NCBI RefSeq assembly: GCF_013155335.1
Contig: NZ_JABJQZ010000008.1
Location: 186,001-250,000, forward strand
Direction: 5' to 3'
DNA: 64,000 nt
Origin: Nocardioides sp. zg-1230
GTDB taxonomy: Bacteria > Actinomycetota > Actinomycetes > Propionibacteriales > Nocardioidaceae
A model generated the notes under the pieces. The model worked only from the letters and a program-made list of their open reading frames with translations. It did no database searches and had not been told where the DNA came from. Below, in pieces: positions 1-8,374 of this stretch. Within the stretch, counting starts at the first letter, position 1; each line of letters begins with the position of its first letter. Made by a program: the position numbers and the translations under genes.

Positions 1-201
1 CCCGCCACGCCCCTGACGGAGCGCGAGGAGCAGGTGCTGGTCGCCGTCGCGCGCGGCCTGACCAACCACGAGGTCGCCGCCGAGCTCTACATCTCCCTCA
101 GCACCGTCAAGACCCACATCGGTGCGCTGATGGCCAAGCTCGGCGTGCGCAACCGGGTCGAGCTCGCGCTGTGGGCCTACCAGGCCCGACGGCTCGACTG
201 A
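1..201 (+). CDS. C-terminal part of a LuxR/NarL-type DNA-binding response regulator (5' end outside window)
   Basis: The frame is open from base 1 and ends at TGA 199-201, leaving 66 residues. They form a GerE/LuxR helix-turn-helix: LTEREEQVL opens the domain, GLTNHEVAAEL and STVKTHIGALMAKLG are the scaffold and recognition helices, followed by the usual NRVELALWAY tail. The domain binds DNA; the missing upstream part is most likely a phospho-acceptor receiver domain, which is inferred from family architecture only. The last 25 bases overlap tail-to-tail with the end of the DUF2306 gene on the other strand. Confidence 0.85.
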   Translation, partial: PATPLTEREEQVLVAVARGLTNHEVAAELYISLSTVKTHIGALMAKLGVRNRVELALWAYQARRLD

Positions 202-851
202 CGCGTCTGCGACCGCCGCACCAACCACTCCGCGACGGCCAGGTTGAGCACCCACGCCAGACCCATCACGACGGCCTTCGGGTGGCCCGAGGGCTGCCCG
301 ACGAGCGCGACGTACGGGCCGAGGAACAGCGCTTGGGTACCGGCGCCCTGCGCGACGGCGTACGCCCGCGCCATCCACCGCTGGTGCGTACGGACGTCGC
401 GGCGGCGGATCGCGAGCAGGCCGAGCACCAGCCCGGCGACCATGACGGCCCCGAAGAGCAGGCGCAGCCACATCAGGGTGGTGTTGTCGTGGGTCGTAAG
501 GTCGGAGAAGGCCGCCATCCACATCCCGCTCAGCCCACCCGCAACACCTGCCGGCACCAGCACCCGTCCGGTCCAGCGGTGCCAGCCCGGACGCCTGCGC
601 CGGAAGGACGGCCAGAGCTGGAGCGCACCGAGGAGCAGGTACGCCGTGGCTCCGAAGATGTGGACGAGGATCGGTGCGGGCAGGTCGAAGAAGCGTGCGT
701 TCTCGGCCGTGCGGCCACCCGACAGGTCGACCAGGCGGAAGACGCCTCCCAGGGACGGCACCACGGCGAGCGCCAGCAGGCTGGCCGGGATCCACCAGTC
801 GCGGCGGGACCGCGTGGCACTGGCAGGGCGGGTTGCGGCGGTCGTCGTCAT
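177..851 (-). CDS. DUF2306-family integral membrane protein
   Basis: The product is 224 residues with about six hydrophobic spans (roughly residues 20-40, 58-80, 98-118, 128-150, 165-185 and 195-215). A His inside the second span (ILVHIFGATAYLLLGA) and the short GWHRWTGR loop match DUF2306 proteins, whose role is not established. I chose the ATG at 851 (MTTTAATRP) rather than the farther upstream one because the twelve extra residues look non-coding. It follows the NhaA-DsbA gene by 57 bases on the same strand, so the two may be co-transcribed. A small hairpin-like GCCCGCGGGC lies in the gap at 891-900. Confidence 0.7.
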   Translation of the reverse strand: MTTTAATRPASATRSRRDWWIPASLLALAVVPSLGGVFRLVDLSGGRTAENARFFDLPAPILVHIFGATAYLLLGALQLWPSFRRRRPGWHRWTGRVLVPAGVAGGLSGMWMAAFSDLTTHDNTTLMWLRLLFGAVMVAGLVLGLLAIRRRDVRTHQRWMARAYAVAQGAGTQALFLGPYVALVGQPSGHPKAVVMGLAWVLNLAVAEWLVRRSQTRQSSRRAW

Positions 852-908
852 GCCGACGAGCCTCGCTTCGCCGGACGTACGACGCATCGGCCCGCGGGCC
901 GGCGCGGG

Positions 909-2771
909 TCAGCCGATCGGCCGAGACACCGCCGACGCCTCCAGCGCGGCGATCAGGGTGCGGGCGTCGTGGGGACCGACGTGGCGGGTGTCGCCGACGA
1001 AGAAGGTCGGGGTGCCGCGTACGCCGCTCTCCTCCGCCGAGGCGACGTCCTGGGCGACGTGCCGGGCGAGGTCGTCGTCGTCGAGGTCGCGGAGGAACTG
1101 CTCCACGTCGAGGTCGAGCTCGGCGGCGTAGCCGGCGAGGTCCTCCAGCTCGAGCTCGTCCTGGTGGGCGAAGAGCACGTCGTGCATGTCCCAGTAGCGG
1201 CCCTGGCGTGCCGCCGCCTCGGCGCCCAGCGCCGCCAGCTCGGCGTGCGGGTGCACCGGCAGCGGCAGGTGCCGGGTGACGTAGCGCAGCCGGTCGCCGA
1301 AGTGCGCGCGGAGCTCCTTGCCGACACCGCTGACCCGGGCGCAGAACGGGCACTCGAAGTCGAGGTACTCCACGAGGGTCAGCGGGGCGTCGACCGGACC
1401 CGCGACGTGGTCGCGCGCCGGGTCGACCGGCCGGCTGAGGTGGGTCGGCAAGGCGGCGTCGCGCTGGCCGAGGAAGCGGGCGGCGAAGCGGAAGGCCAGC
1501 CAGCCGGCCAGGCTCGCGAGGGCCGCGGCGAGCAGGACTCCGACGCGGGCCTGGTCCTGGAGCCGGGACGACTCGAACGCCAGGCTGATGATGAGGAGCG
1601 ACACGGTGAAGCCGATGCCGGAGAGCGCGCCACCGGCCAGCGTGTGGCCCAGCCCGACTCCCTGCGGCAGCCGGCCCCAGCCCAGGCGCACGCTCGCCCA
1701 GGCGCCGGCGAAGATGCCCAGCGCCTTGCCGACGACGAGCCCGAGCACGATGCCCCACATCAGCCGCGAACCGAGGGCGTCGCCGAGGACGCCGTCGCGC
1801 AGGTCCACCCCGGCGTTGGCGAGCGCGAAGACGGGTACGACGACGTGGCTGGTGGGGGTGTGCAACGCCTCCTGCAGGCGTTCGTTGACCGAGATCGCGC
1901 GGGTCAGTGACCGGCGTGCGGCCCGCTGTACCCCGGGCATCGGCGACTGCCGGAACGCGCGGAAGCTGCGAGCGGCGTCCTCCACGTCGGAGCGGCGCGG
2001 GTCGAGCGCCGGGACCAGCAGCCCGCTGAGCATGCCGGCGATCGAGGCGTGCACACCGGACTCCAGCGTGGCGAACCACATCACCAGCACGCCCAGCACG
2101 TAGGGCGCCGCCTGCCACACCCCCGCGCGGTCGAGCCCGACCAGCACGAGCAGGCAGGCCGCGGCGACGGCCAGGGCGCCGAGGGACAGGTCGTCGGAGT
2201 AGACGACACCGATGACGCTGACGGCCACGATGTCGTCGATGACGGTGAGCGTCAGCAGGAAGATCCGCAGCTGGGTCGACACCGCAGGACCCACCAGCGC
2301 CATCACGCCGAGCAGGAAGGCGGTGTCGGTCCCGATGACAGCACCCCAGCCGGCGGCGGCCTCGCCGGACGGGTTGAGCGCCAGGAAGAGGGCGGCCGGC
2401 ACGACCATGCCCATCACGCCCGCGACGAGCGGCACCACGACCCGGCTGCGGTCGACGAGCTCGCCGATGGCGAACTCCTTGCGGACCTCGAGGCCGATGA
2501 CGAAGAAGAACACGACCATGAGGCCGTCGTTGATCCAGTGGTGCAGGTCCATCGACAGGCCGCCGTCACCGAACCTGAGGGACACCTCGGTGTGCCAGAG
2601 GTCGACGTAGGACTGCGACCACGGCGAGTTCGCCCACACCAGGGCGACGAGCGCGGCGACCACCAGCATGCCGGCGGAGCCGGACTCGGTCCGGATGAAG
2701 TCGCGCAGCGAGCGCGAGCTCTGCGCCTCGAAGGCCGCGGACCCCGTGCAGGACGACTGGTCGTCGCTCAC
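909..2771 (-). CDS. nhaA: Na+/H+ antiporter NhaA fused to a C-terminal DsbA-like thioredoxin domain
   Basis: Of the 620 residues, about 1-440 form an NhaA antiporter with 11-12 membrane spans; LTLTVIDDIVAV carries the paired aspartates that bind sodium in the E. coli enzyme. Residues about 450-620 are a thioredoxin-fold DsbA domain: the CPFC redox motif is at about 474-477 and a cis-Pro loop (RGTPTFF) comes near the end. NhaA exchanges cytoplasmic Na+ for outside H+. Similar fusions occur in other actinobacteria; what the redox domain does there is not known to me. The start is GTG at 2771, whose GTGA overlaps the ilvE stop, so it is translationally coupled to ilvE. A much longer frame continues upstream but is only an overlap with ilvE in another frame. 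Confidence 0.9.
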   Translation of the reverse strand: MSDDQSSCTGSAAFEAQSSRSLRDFIRTESGSAGMLVVAALVALVWANSPWSQSYVDLWHTEVSLRFGDGGLSMDLHHWINDGLMVVFFFVIGLEVRKEFAIGELVDRSRVVVPLVAGVMGMVVPAALFLALNPSGEAAAGWGAVIGTDTAFLLGVMALVGPAVSTQLRIFLLTLTVIDDIVAVSVIGVVYSDDLSLGALAVAAACLLVLVGLDRAGVWQAAPYVLGVLVMWFATLESGVHASIAGMLSGLLVPALDPRRSDVEDAARSFRAFRQSPMPGVQRAARRSLTRAISVNERLQEALHTPTSHVVVPVFALANAGVDLRDGVLGDALGSRLMWGIVLGLVVGKALGIFAGAWASVRLGWGRLPQGVGLGHTLAGGALSGIGFTVSLLIISLAFESSRLQDQARVGVLLAAALASLAGWLAFRFAARFLGQRDAALPTHLSRPVDPARDHVAGPVDAPLTLVEYLDFECPFCARVSGVGKELRAHFGDRLRYVTRHLPLPVHPHAELAALGAEAAARQGRYWDMHDVLFAHQDELELEDLAGYAAELDLDVEQFLRDLDDDDLARHVAQDVASAEESGVRGTPTFFVGDTRHVGPHDARTLIAALEASAVSRPIG

Positions 2772-3856
2772 ACCACGCGGTGCATCCAGCCGAAGGTGTC
2801 CTCCGCGCGCCCGAACTGCATCCCGACGAGCGCCTCGCGGATCCGCATGGTCAGCTCGGTGCTGGCGGGCGCCGGGGTGACACCCTGGGGCGAGCGCAGC
2901 TCGCCGACGGGGGTGACGACCGCGGCGGTGCCGCACGCGAACACCTCGGTGATCTCGCCCGACGCGACGCCGTCGCGCCACTCGTCGATGGAGAACTTCC
3001 GCTCCTCCACCGCGTGGCCGAGCTTGCCGGCCAGCTCGATGATCGAGGCCCGGGTGATGCCCTCGAGGATGGTCCCGGTCTCGGGGGTGACGATGCTGCC
3101 GTCGCGGTGGACGAAGAAGAGGTTCATCCCGCCGAGCTCCTCGATGTAGCGGAACTCCTGGTCGTCGAGGAACACGACCTGGTCGCAGCCCTTCTCGATG
3201 GCCTCGCGCTGGGCGGCGAGCGACGCGGCGTAGTTGCCGCCGGTCTTCGCGGCGCCCATGCCACCGCGACCGGCGCGGGTGAACGTCTCCGACAGCCACA
3301 GGTTGACGGGCTTGATGCCGCCCTTGAAGTAGGCGCCTGCCGGTGACGCGATCACCATGAAGGTCACGTGCTGCGCGGGGCGCACGCCGAGGAAGACCTC
3401 GGAGGCGAACATGAAGGGCCGCAGGTAGAGCGCCTTCTCGCCCTCTCCCCCGCCCGCGGCGTTGTCGGGGACCCACCGCTGGTCGGCCTCGACGAGCGCG
3501 TCGACGCAGGCGACGAAGTCGTCGACCGGCAGCTCGGGGAACGCGAGCCGCTGCGAGGAGCGCACCATCCGCGCGGCGTTCTGCTCGGGACGGAAGGTCC
3601 AGATCGACCCGTCCTCGTGCCGGTAGGCCTTCATCCCCTCGAAGGTCTCCTGCGCGTAGTGCAGCACCGCCGTCGCCGGGTCGAGCGTCAGCGGGCCGTA
3701 GGGCTCGATGCGCGCGGCGTGCCACCCGTCCGCGGGCGTCCACTCGACCGTGAGCATGTGGTCGGTGAAGTGCTGGCCGAACCCGGGGTTCGCGAGGATC
3801 TCTGCGAGCCGGGCGTCGTCGACGGGGGCGGGGTTGGCGGTGGTGCTGATCTGCAT
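2768..3856 (-). CDS. ilvE: Branched-chain amino acid aminotransferase
   Basis: This 362-residue fold-type IV PLP enzyme swaps amino groups between glutamate and the keto acids of leucine, isoleucine and valine, the last step of their synthesis. The Schiff-base lysine is Lys204 in AAKTGGNYA, the same position as in mycobacterial IlvE. Other family signatures are TFEGMKAYRH near residue 71 and the EVFACGTAAVVTPVG stretch that grips the cofactor phosphate. The start is ATG at 3856. It follows leuB by 35 bases and overlaps the nhaA-dsbA start by four bases, so leuB-ilvE-nhaA looks like one transcript with two leucine-pathway enzymes first. Confidence 0.95.
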   Translation of the reverse strand: MQISTTANPAPVDDARLAEILANPGFGQHFTDHMLTVEWTPADGWHAARIEPYGPLTLDPATAVLHYAQETFEGMKAYRHEDGSIWTFRPEQNAARMVRSSQRLAFPELPVDDFVACVDALVEADQRWVPDNAAGGGEGEKALYLRPFMFASEVFLGVRPAQHVTFMVIASPAGAYFKGGIKPVNLWLSETFTRAGRGGMGAAKTGGNYAASLAAQREAIEKGCDQVVFLDDQEFRYIEELGGMNLFFVHRDGSIVTPETGTILEGITRASIIELAGKLGHAVEERKFSIDEWRDGVASGEITEVFACGTAAVVTPVGELRSPQGVTPAPASTELTMRIREALVGMQFGRAEDTFGWMHRVV

Positions 3857-3891
3857 GGGGTCAACCTATTCCAGAACCCGTCGGCGGGCTC

Positions 3892-4980
3892 TCAGAGGCG
3901 GGCGGCGATGGCGTCCCCGACCTCGCTCGTACGACGGCTCGTGCCGGGGTCGCGCTCGGAGAGGTCGGCCAGCACGGCCGCCTCGATCGCGGCCGCCGCC
4001 TCGGCGTGGCCGAGGTGGTCGAGCAGGAGCGCGCCGGAGAGGATCGCGGCGGTCGGGTCGGCCTTCTGCTGTCCGGCGATGTCGGGGGCGGAACCGTGGA
4101 CGGGCTCGAACATCGACGGGGCCGTCCGGTCGGGGTTGACGTTGCCGGAGGCGGCCAGCCCGATGCCGCCGGTGATGGCGGCGGCGAGGTCGGTGACGAT
4201 GTCGCCGAAGAGGTTGTCGGTGACGATCACGTCGAAGCGGGCGGGGTCGGTGGCCATGAAGATCATGGCCGCGTCGATGTGGATGTAGTCGGTCGTGACG
4301 TCGGGGTGCTCGGCGCCGACCTGCTCGAAGAGTCGCCACCACAGGGAGCCGGCGTTGACGAGGACGTTGGTCTTGTGGACCAGCGTCAGCTTCTTGCGCG
4401 GGCGCTTCTGCGCGCGGGCGAAAGCGTCGCGGACCACGCGCTCGACGCCGTACGCCGTGTTGAGCGAGACCTCGGTCGCGACCTCGGCGGGGGTGCCGCC
4501 GCGCAGCACGCCGCCGTTGCCGGTGTAGGGGCCCTCGGTGCCCTCGCGCACCACGACGAAGTCGATGTCACCCTTGTCGAGCACGTGGTCGGCCAGGGGT
4601 GAGACCGAGCCCGGGAAGAGCCGCGACGGGCGGAGGTTGACGTAGTGGTCGAGCTCGAAGCGCAGCTTGAGGAGCAGGCCGCGCTCGAGGATGCCGGGGG
4701 GCAGGTTCGGGTCGTTGGGCTTGCCGCCGACGGCACCGAGCAGGATCGCGTCGTGCCCGCGGATCTCCGCGAGCACCGAGTCGGGCAGCACCTCGCCGGT
4801 CGCGAGGTAGCGCTCGGCGCCGAGGTCGTAGCGCGTCGACTCGAACTTCACCGGCGAGGCGACCTCGAGGACCTTGAGGGCCTCGGCGGTCACCTCGGGG
4901 CCGATGCCGTCGCCGGGGATGACGGCGAGGGTCGGGCTCCCGGTGTCGCGGGCTGCTGCTGTCTGCGCGGTGTCAGGCAT
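3892..4980 (-). CDS. leuB: 3-isopropylmalate dehydrogenase
   Basis: The 362-residue product oxidises and decarboxylates 3-isopropylmalate to 2-ketoisocaproate with NAD+ in leucine synthesis. Evidence is the beta-decarboxylating dehydrogenase fold: IPGDGIGPEV at the N-terminus, REGTEGPYTGNGG near the substrate site, the KTNVL segment, and DNLFGDIVTDLAA with the metal-binding aspartates. I start at ATG 4980 (MPDTAQTAA), which lies 10 bases after the stop of the 46-aa gene; the frame stays open further up but lacks similarity. It begins with about 15 extra residues relative to a minimal LeuB. Transcription continues into ilvE. Confidence 0.95.
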   Translation of the reverse strand: MPDTAQTAAARDTGSPTLAVIPGDGIGPEVTAEALKVLEVASPVKFESTRYDLGAERYLATGEVLPDSVLAEIRGHDAILLGAVGGKPNDPNLPPGILERGLLLKLRFELDHYVNLRPSRLFPGSVSPLADHVLDKGDIDFVVVREGTEGPYTGNGGVLRGGTPAEVATEVSLNTAYGVERVVRDAFARAQKRPRKKLTLVHKTNVLVNAGSLWWRLFEQVGAEHPDVTTDYIHIDAAMIFMATDPARFDVIVTDNLFGDIVTDLAAAITGGIGLAASGNVNPDRTAPSMFEPVHGSAPDIAGQQKADPTAAILSGALLLDHLGHAEAAAAIEAAVLADLSERDPGTSRRTSEVGDAIAARL

Positions 4981-4990
4981 GCGGCGAACG

Positions 4991-5131
4991 TTAGTTGTCG
5001 TCGGGGCGCTGGCCGCCGCCGTCTCGCAGGTCAAGCGCGGTCTGGACGGCGACCGCGGTGTTCTCGGCGCTGCGCGGGTTCTCGGGGTCGTGGGCCGCGG
5101 GGCCCCAGGTGTCGGGATACATCGCGTACAT
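4991..5131 (-). CDS. Small 46-residue protein of unknown function ahead of leuB
   Basis: The reading frame MYAMYPDTWGPAAHDPENPR... has a clear AGGAG ribosome site 8-12 bases before its ATG (5131), and its stop lies 10 bases before the leuB start, so it is probably the first gene of the leuB-ilvE-nhaA transcript. It is acidic, hydrophilic and has no signal peptide or membrane span. It is not a typical attenuation leader: it has only two leucine codons, they are not adjacent, and no terminator hairpin follows. I do not recognise the family. That it is translated rests on the ribosome site and the spacing. Confidence 0.55.
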   Translation of the reverse strand: MYAMYPDTWGPAAHDPENPRSAENTAVAVQTALDLRDGGGQRPDDN

Positions 5132-5555
5132 GGGTCTCACTCCTGTGTGTGGCTGGTGGTGGGTGAGCCCGAAGCCGCCGACACCGCGGCGGGGAGGGAA
5201 GCAGGACGTCGGGGATCGCCCGGGCCCGGCTGCCGGCCGACGAGCGTGCGGGTCGCGCAGGACTGCGAGGGACCCGCCGCGAAGGCGGTGGCTTCGAGCT
5301 CGGCTGAGCAGGCGCTCAGCGGAGGGGCGAAAGGCCGGGCGGCGGAACCTCGTCAACGCCGAACACCGCGACGAGGTGGCCTCTCTCTCAGGCCTCGCCG
5401 CGGCGATCGATAAGTACGAAGACGCTCCGCATGATGGGACGACTGTACGACTGACGGACGCGCCGCCGCACGGGGTTTCTGTAAACGTGTCAGATCGTGA
5501 GATGGGCGGCCATCGACTGGGATCGCGGGCGAGGAGTGACAGACTCGGCGGCCTC
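5132..5555. other. Intergenic region between the 46-aa gene/leuB and the methyltransferase
   Basis: These 424 bases separate two divergent transcripts and should hold both promoters and the leuB-operon leader. I see no frame with plausible codon use or a ribosome site, no intrinsic terminator with a U-run and no riboswitch motif I recognise. The middle is GC-rich with short self-complementary runs such as GAGCTCGGCTGAGC around 5295-5312. The stretch 5400-5510 is less GC-rich than its surroundings and is the likelier promoter area. Confidence 0.5.
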
Positions 5556-6122
5556 ATGTCTGCTCCCCCGGATCTCCCCGACATCGTCCAGCGCGCCTTC
5601 GACGTGTGCCGCCAGGCCGGCTACGTCGCGTTCTGCCGCAACGAGACCGGTCGCCTGCTCGCGACACTCGCCGCGACACGGGGCGGCACGATGGCCGAGT
5701 TCGGCACCGGCTGCGGTGTCGGAACCGCGTGGCTGCGCAGCGGCGTACGCAACGGGGCGCGCATCCTGACCGCCGAGCTCGACGAGTCGCTGGCCGGCGC
5801 GGCGTCCAAGATCTTCGACGACGACGCCAAGGTCGAGGTGCTCGCCGCCGACTGGAGCGTGCTGCGCGAGCACGGCCCCTTCTCCCTGTTGTTCCTCGAC
5901 TCGGGCACGCCGTCCGAGGTGGGCGTCGACGCCGTCATCGACCTCGTCGAGCCCGGCGGCATCGTGGTGCTCGACGACTTCGCGCCCTGCGAGTCCTGGC
6001 CCCCGATCACCTACGGCCGCGTCGACACCCTCCGCGAGCAGTGGCTCACCGACGAGCGCTTCACCGCGGTCGAGGTGATGGTGGCCGCCGACGCGTCCGC
6101 CGTCATCGCCACCCGGCGCTGA
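5556..6122 (+). CDS. SAM-dependent O-methyltransferase-like protein
   Basis: The 188-residue product has a Rossmann-type SAM-binding core: EFGTGCGVGTAWL (about residues 48-60) is motif I, TAELDES the acidic loop, and FLDSGTPSE with LVEPGGIVVLDDF the later strands, as in methyltransferase family 24/3 proteins. The acceptor cannot be told from sequence. The start ATG 5556 is the first one compatible with the fold, although its ribosome site is weak and the frame is open further upstream. It ends 18 bases before the GGT-like gene and is likely co-transcribed with it. Confidence 0.75.
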   Translation: MSAPPDLPDIVQRAFDVCRQAGYVAFCRNETGRLLATLAATRGGTMAEFGTGCGVGTAWLRSGVRNGARILTAELDESLAGAASKIFDDDAKVEVLAADWSVLREHGPFSLLFLDSGTPSEVGVDAVIDLVEPGGIVVLDDFAPCESWPPITYGRVDTLREQWLTDERFTAVEVMVAADASAVIATRR

Positions 6123-6140
6123 GCAGGCGGGCGCCGGGAC

Positions 6141-7646
6141 GTGGGACGGCTCGCCGTCGCGGCGCCCAGCCCGGAGGCCGCGGACGCCGCTGAGCAGGTC
6201 GCCCGCGCGGGCGGCTCCGCCGTCGACGCCGCCATCGCGGCCGCCCTGGTCGCGATGGTCACCGAGGTCGGGCTCGTCTCGCTGAGCTCGGGCGGGTTCG
6301 TCACGGTGCAACCGTCCGCCCGAGCGGCGTACGCCGTCGACGGCTGGATGGACCGGCCCGGCATCGGCCGCCGCGTCGACGCTCCCCCGCCCCGCACGTG
6401 GGACGTCTCGACGGAGTACGGCGGCGGGGTGGAGATCACGATCGGCGCCGGCTCGGTCGCCACGCACGGCTCCCTCGCCGCCTTCGGCGAGGCGCACGCC
6501 CGCGACGGGCACCTGCCGTGGGCCGAGCTCGTGGCGCCGGCGATCGACGTCGCCCGCGGTGGCTTCACCCTGGGCTCGGCGTCGCGCTACTACCTGCGCC
6601 ACGTCCACGAGTCGATCTTCGGGTGGGACCCCGCCAGCCACGCAGCCCTGCACGACGACGCGGGTCGGCTGACCGAGGACCGCGTCGTCGTCGCCGACCT
6701 CGCGACGACGCTGGAGCACGTCGCGGCCGTCGGCCCTCGCGCGCTCCACGACGGCGACCTCGCCGACGCGATCGCGGCGGACGTCGGCGAGCGCGGCGGC
6801 CTGCTCGGACGCGTCGACCTGGCGGCGTACGCGCCCGTGGTCCGCGAGCCGCTGACGGCCCGCGTCCACGGCTGGAGCCTCGCGACCACGACGCCGCCGT
6901 CGGTCGGTGGGGTGGTCCTCGCGGCCATGCTGCGACTGATGGAGGACCGGCCGAGGGCCGGCTGGGACGCGGACGACGTCGCGCACCTCGTCCGGGTGCA
7001 GCGGGCCGTCCTGGGACACCGTCGCGAGGTGCTGGAGGTCGCCGCCGACCTCGCCGACGCGTCGCGCGCCTGGCTCGACCGGGTCGACGCCGACCACCGG
7101 GCGGTGCTCGAGTCGGGCTCGACGGCCCACGTGTCGGTCACCGACGCCGACGGCTCGGCGTGCTCGCTGACAGTGTCATCGGGCTACGGCGCCGGCATGA
7201 TCGCGGCCGGCACCGGGATCTGGCTCAACAACTGTCTCGGCGAGCAGGAGCTCAACCCGCCCGACCGGCAGGTCGCCCCGGGTGAGCGCCTGCTGTCCAA
7301 CATGGCGCCCGTCGTCGGGCGCCACGACGACGGGTCGACGCTGGCGATCGGGTCGCCCGGTGCCGACCGCATCACGACTGCGGTCGTGTGTGCGCTGGCC
7401 GGCTTCGTCAACGGCGGGCTCGACCTCCACGCCGCCGTGGCCCATCCCCGGGTGCACGTCCACCGGGCCGGGCTGCCCGACGAGGTGGTGCGCATGGAGG
7501 ACGCGCTGTCCATGTACTTCGGCGGCGTCGGTGCCGCGCTCACCCGCTCCGACGGATCGCTCGACGCGGTCGCTGACCCGCGACGCGAGGGTGAGGCCCG
7601 GGTGGTGGGGGTCAGCCCTCGCGAGGCGCCATCAGGTCCACGGTGA
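6141..7646 (+). CDS. Gamma-glutamyltranspeptidase family Ntn-hydrolase
   Basis: The 501-residue product aligns over the GGT family: the early segment AGGSAVDAAIAAALVAMVTEVG, the autocatalytic region STAHVSVTDADGSACSLT where the Thr is the expected nucleophile and new N-terminus, and GIWLNNCLGEQELNP plus LLSNMAPVV from the small subunit. GGTs move or hydrolyse gamma-glutamyl groups, for example from glutathione. Oddities: no signal peptide or lipobox, so this copy would be cytoplasmic, and the usual TTH is STAH. Start is GTG 6141. The last 35 bases overlap tail-to-tail with the YczE-like gene. Relatives include acylases and other hydrolases, so the substrate is open. Confidence 0.8.
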   Translation: MGRLAVAAPSPEAADAAEQVARAGGSAVDAAIAAALVAMVTEVGLVSLSSGGFVTVQPSARAAYAVDGWMDRPGIGRRVDAPPPRTWDVSTEYGGGVEITIGAGSVATHGSLAAFGEAHARDGHLPWAELVAPAIDVARGGFTLGSASRYYLRHVHESIFGWDPASHAALHDDAGRLTEDRVVVADLATTLEHVAAVGPRALHDGDLADAIAADVGERGGLLGRVDLAAYAPVVREPLTARVHGWSLATTTPPSVGGVVLAAMLRLMEDRPRAGWDADDVAHLVRVQRAVLGHRREVLEVAADLADASRAWLDRVDADHRAVLESGSTAHVSVTDADGSACSLTVSSGYGAGMIAAGTGIWLNNCLGEQELNPPDRQVAPGERLLSNMAPVVGRHDDGSTLAIGSPGADRITTAVVCALAGFVNGGLDLHAAVAHPRVHVHRAGLPDEVVRMEDALSMYFGGVGAALTRSDGSLDAVADPRREGEARVVGVSPREAPSGPR

Positions 7647-8313
7647 ACCACGGCAGCATCAGCTGGGTGAGCGGACCGATCGCCAGGGCGTAGACCACCG
7701 TGCCCACACCGAGGACGCCACCGAGCAGGAGGCCGATGACCACGACGGCGACCTCGAGACCGGTGCGCACGAGCCGCAACGACAGGCCGGTGCGTCGCGC
7801 GAGCCCGGTCATCAGGCCGTCGCGCGGACCGCGGCCGAGCTGAGCGCCGATGTAGAGCGCGCTCGCCAGTCCGCACAGCACGACGCCGCCCACCATCAGG
7901 CCGAGCCGGCCGGCGATCGCGTCCGGGCGGTCGAGGACGGCCAGGGTCGCGTCGGCGGAGAGGCCCACGACCACCGCGTTGCTGATCGTGCCGAGCCCCG
8001 GCATCTCACGCAGCGGGATCCAGAGGACGAGCACCACGAAGCTGAAGAGCACGACCGCCTGGCCCAGGGTCATCGGGACGTGGCGGACGAAGCCGGAGTG
8101 CAGGACGTCCCACGGCGCCAGGCCGAGCGCGCCGCGCACCATCATCGCCAGCGAGACGCCGTACAGGACGAGTCCGACATAGAGCTGCGGCAGGCGCCGG
8201 AGAAGATGTCCGGCGCGCAGCTGGGCGACGGGACCGAGGTCGACGAGGACGCCGCGGGGAGCGGTTCCCAGGGTGGTCGCGGTGGTGGCTCCGGTGGGGG
8301 TCGTGCTGGTCAT
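7612..8313 (-). CDS. YczE/YitT-like integral membrane protein
   Basis: The product has 233 residues and about five to six membrane spans (LYVGLVLYGVSLAMMVRGAL, AVVLFSFVVLVLWIPL, LMVGGVVLCGLASALYIGA, LEVAVVVIGLLLGGVLGVG). The loops LGLAPWDVLHSG and LGRGPRDGLMTGL are a pseudo-repeat typical of the YczE group; YczE itself is encoded beside the Bacillus surfactin cluster and its biochemical job is unclear. The ATG at 8313 (MTSTTPTG) is chosen over one 42 bases upstream that would lie inside the shared control region. It is divergent from a MocR-type regulator, its probable controller. Confidence 0.75.
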   Translation of the reverse strand: MTSTTPTGATTATTLGTAPRGVLVDLGPVAQLRAGHLLRRLPQLYVGLVLYGVSLAMMVRGALGLAPWDVLHSGFVRHVPMTLGQAVVLFSFVVLVLWIPLREMPGLGTISNAVVVGLSADATLAVLDRPDAIAGRLGLMVGGVVLCGLASALYIGAQLGRGPRDGLMTGLARRTGLSLRLVRTGLEVAVVVIGLLLGGVLGVGTVVYALAIGPLTQLMLPWFTVDLMAPREG

Positions 8314-8330
8314 GGCACCATCATGCCCGC

Positions 8331-8357
8331 GATTGGCCTTGTCCGAAATAGCCAATC
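8331..8357. promoter_or_regulatory. Candidate operator between the divergent YczE-like and MocR-like genes
   Basis: A perfect 7-bp inverted repeat, GATTGGC (8331-8337) and GCCAATC (8351-8357), sits in the 61-base gap between the two start codons. The spacing of arm centres is two helical turns, as expected for a dimeric regulator. The local drop in GC content agrees with a promoter. Binding by the neighbouring regulator is inferred. Confidence 0.5.
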
Positions 8358-8374
8358 ATGGAACAGTGGCCTGC

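Noticed and set aside
2772..3743. The 324-codon upstream extension of the NhaA-DsbA reading frame
   Set aside because: It overlaps ilvE in another frame, is rich in Arg and has no motif. A GTG start at 2771 overlaps the ilvE stop and begins the NhaA-like sequence.
4991..5131. Leucine attenuation leader ahead of leuB
   Set aside because: Leucine codons are few and not adjacent, and no terminator hairpin lies between it and leuB.
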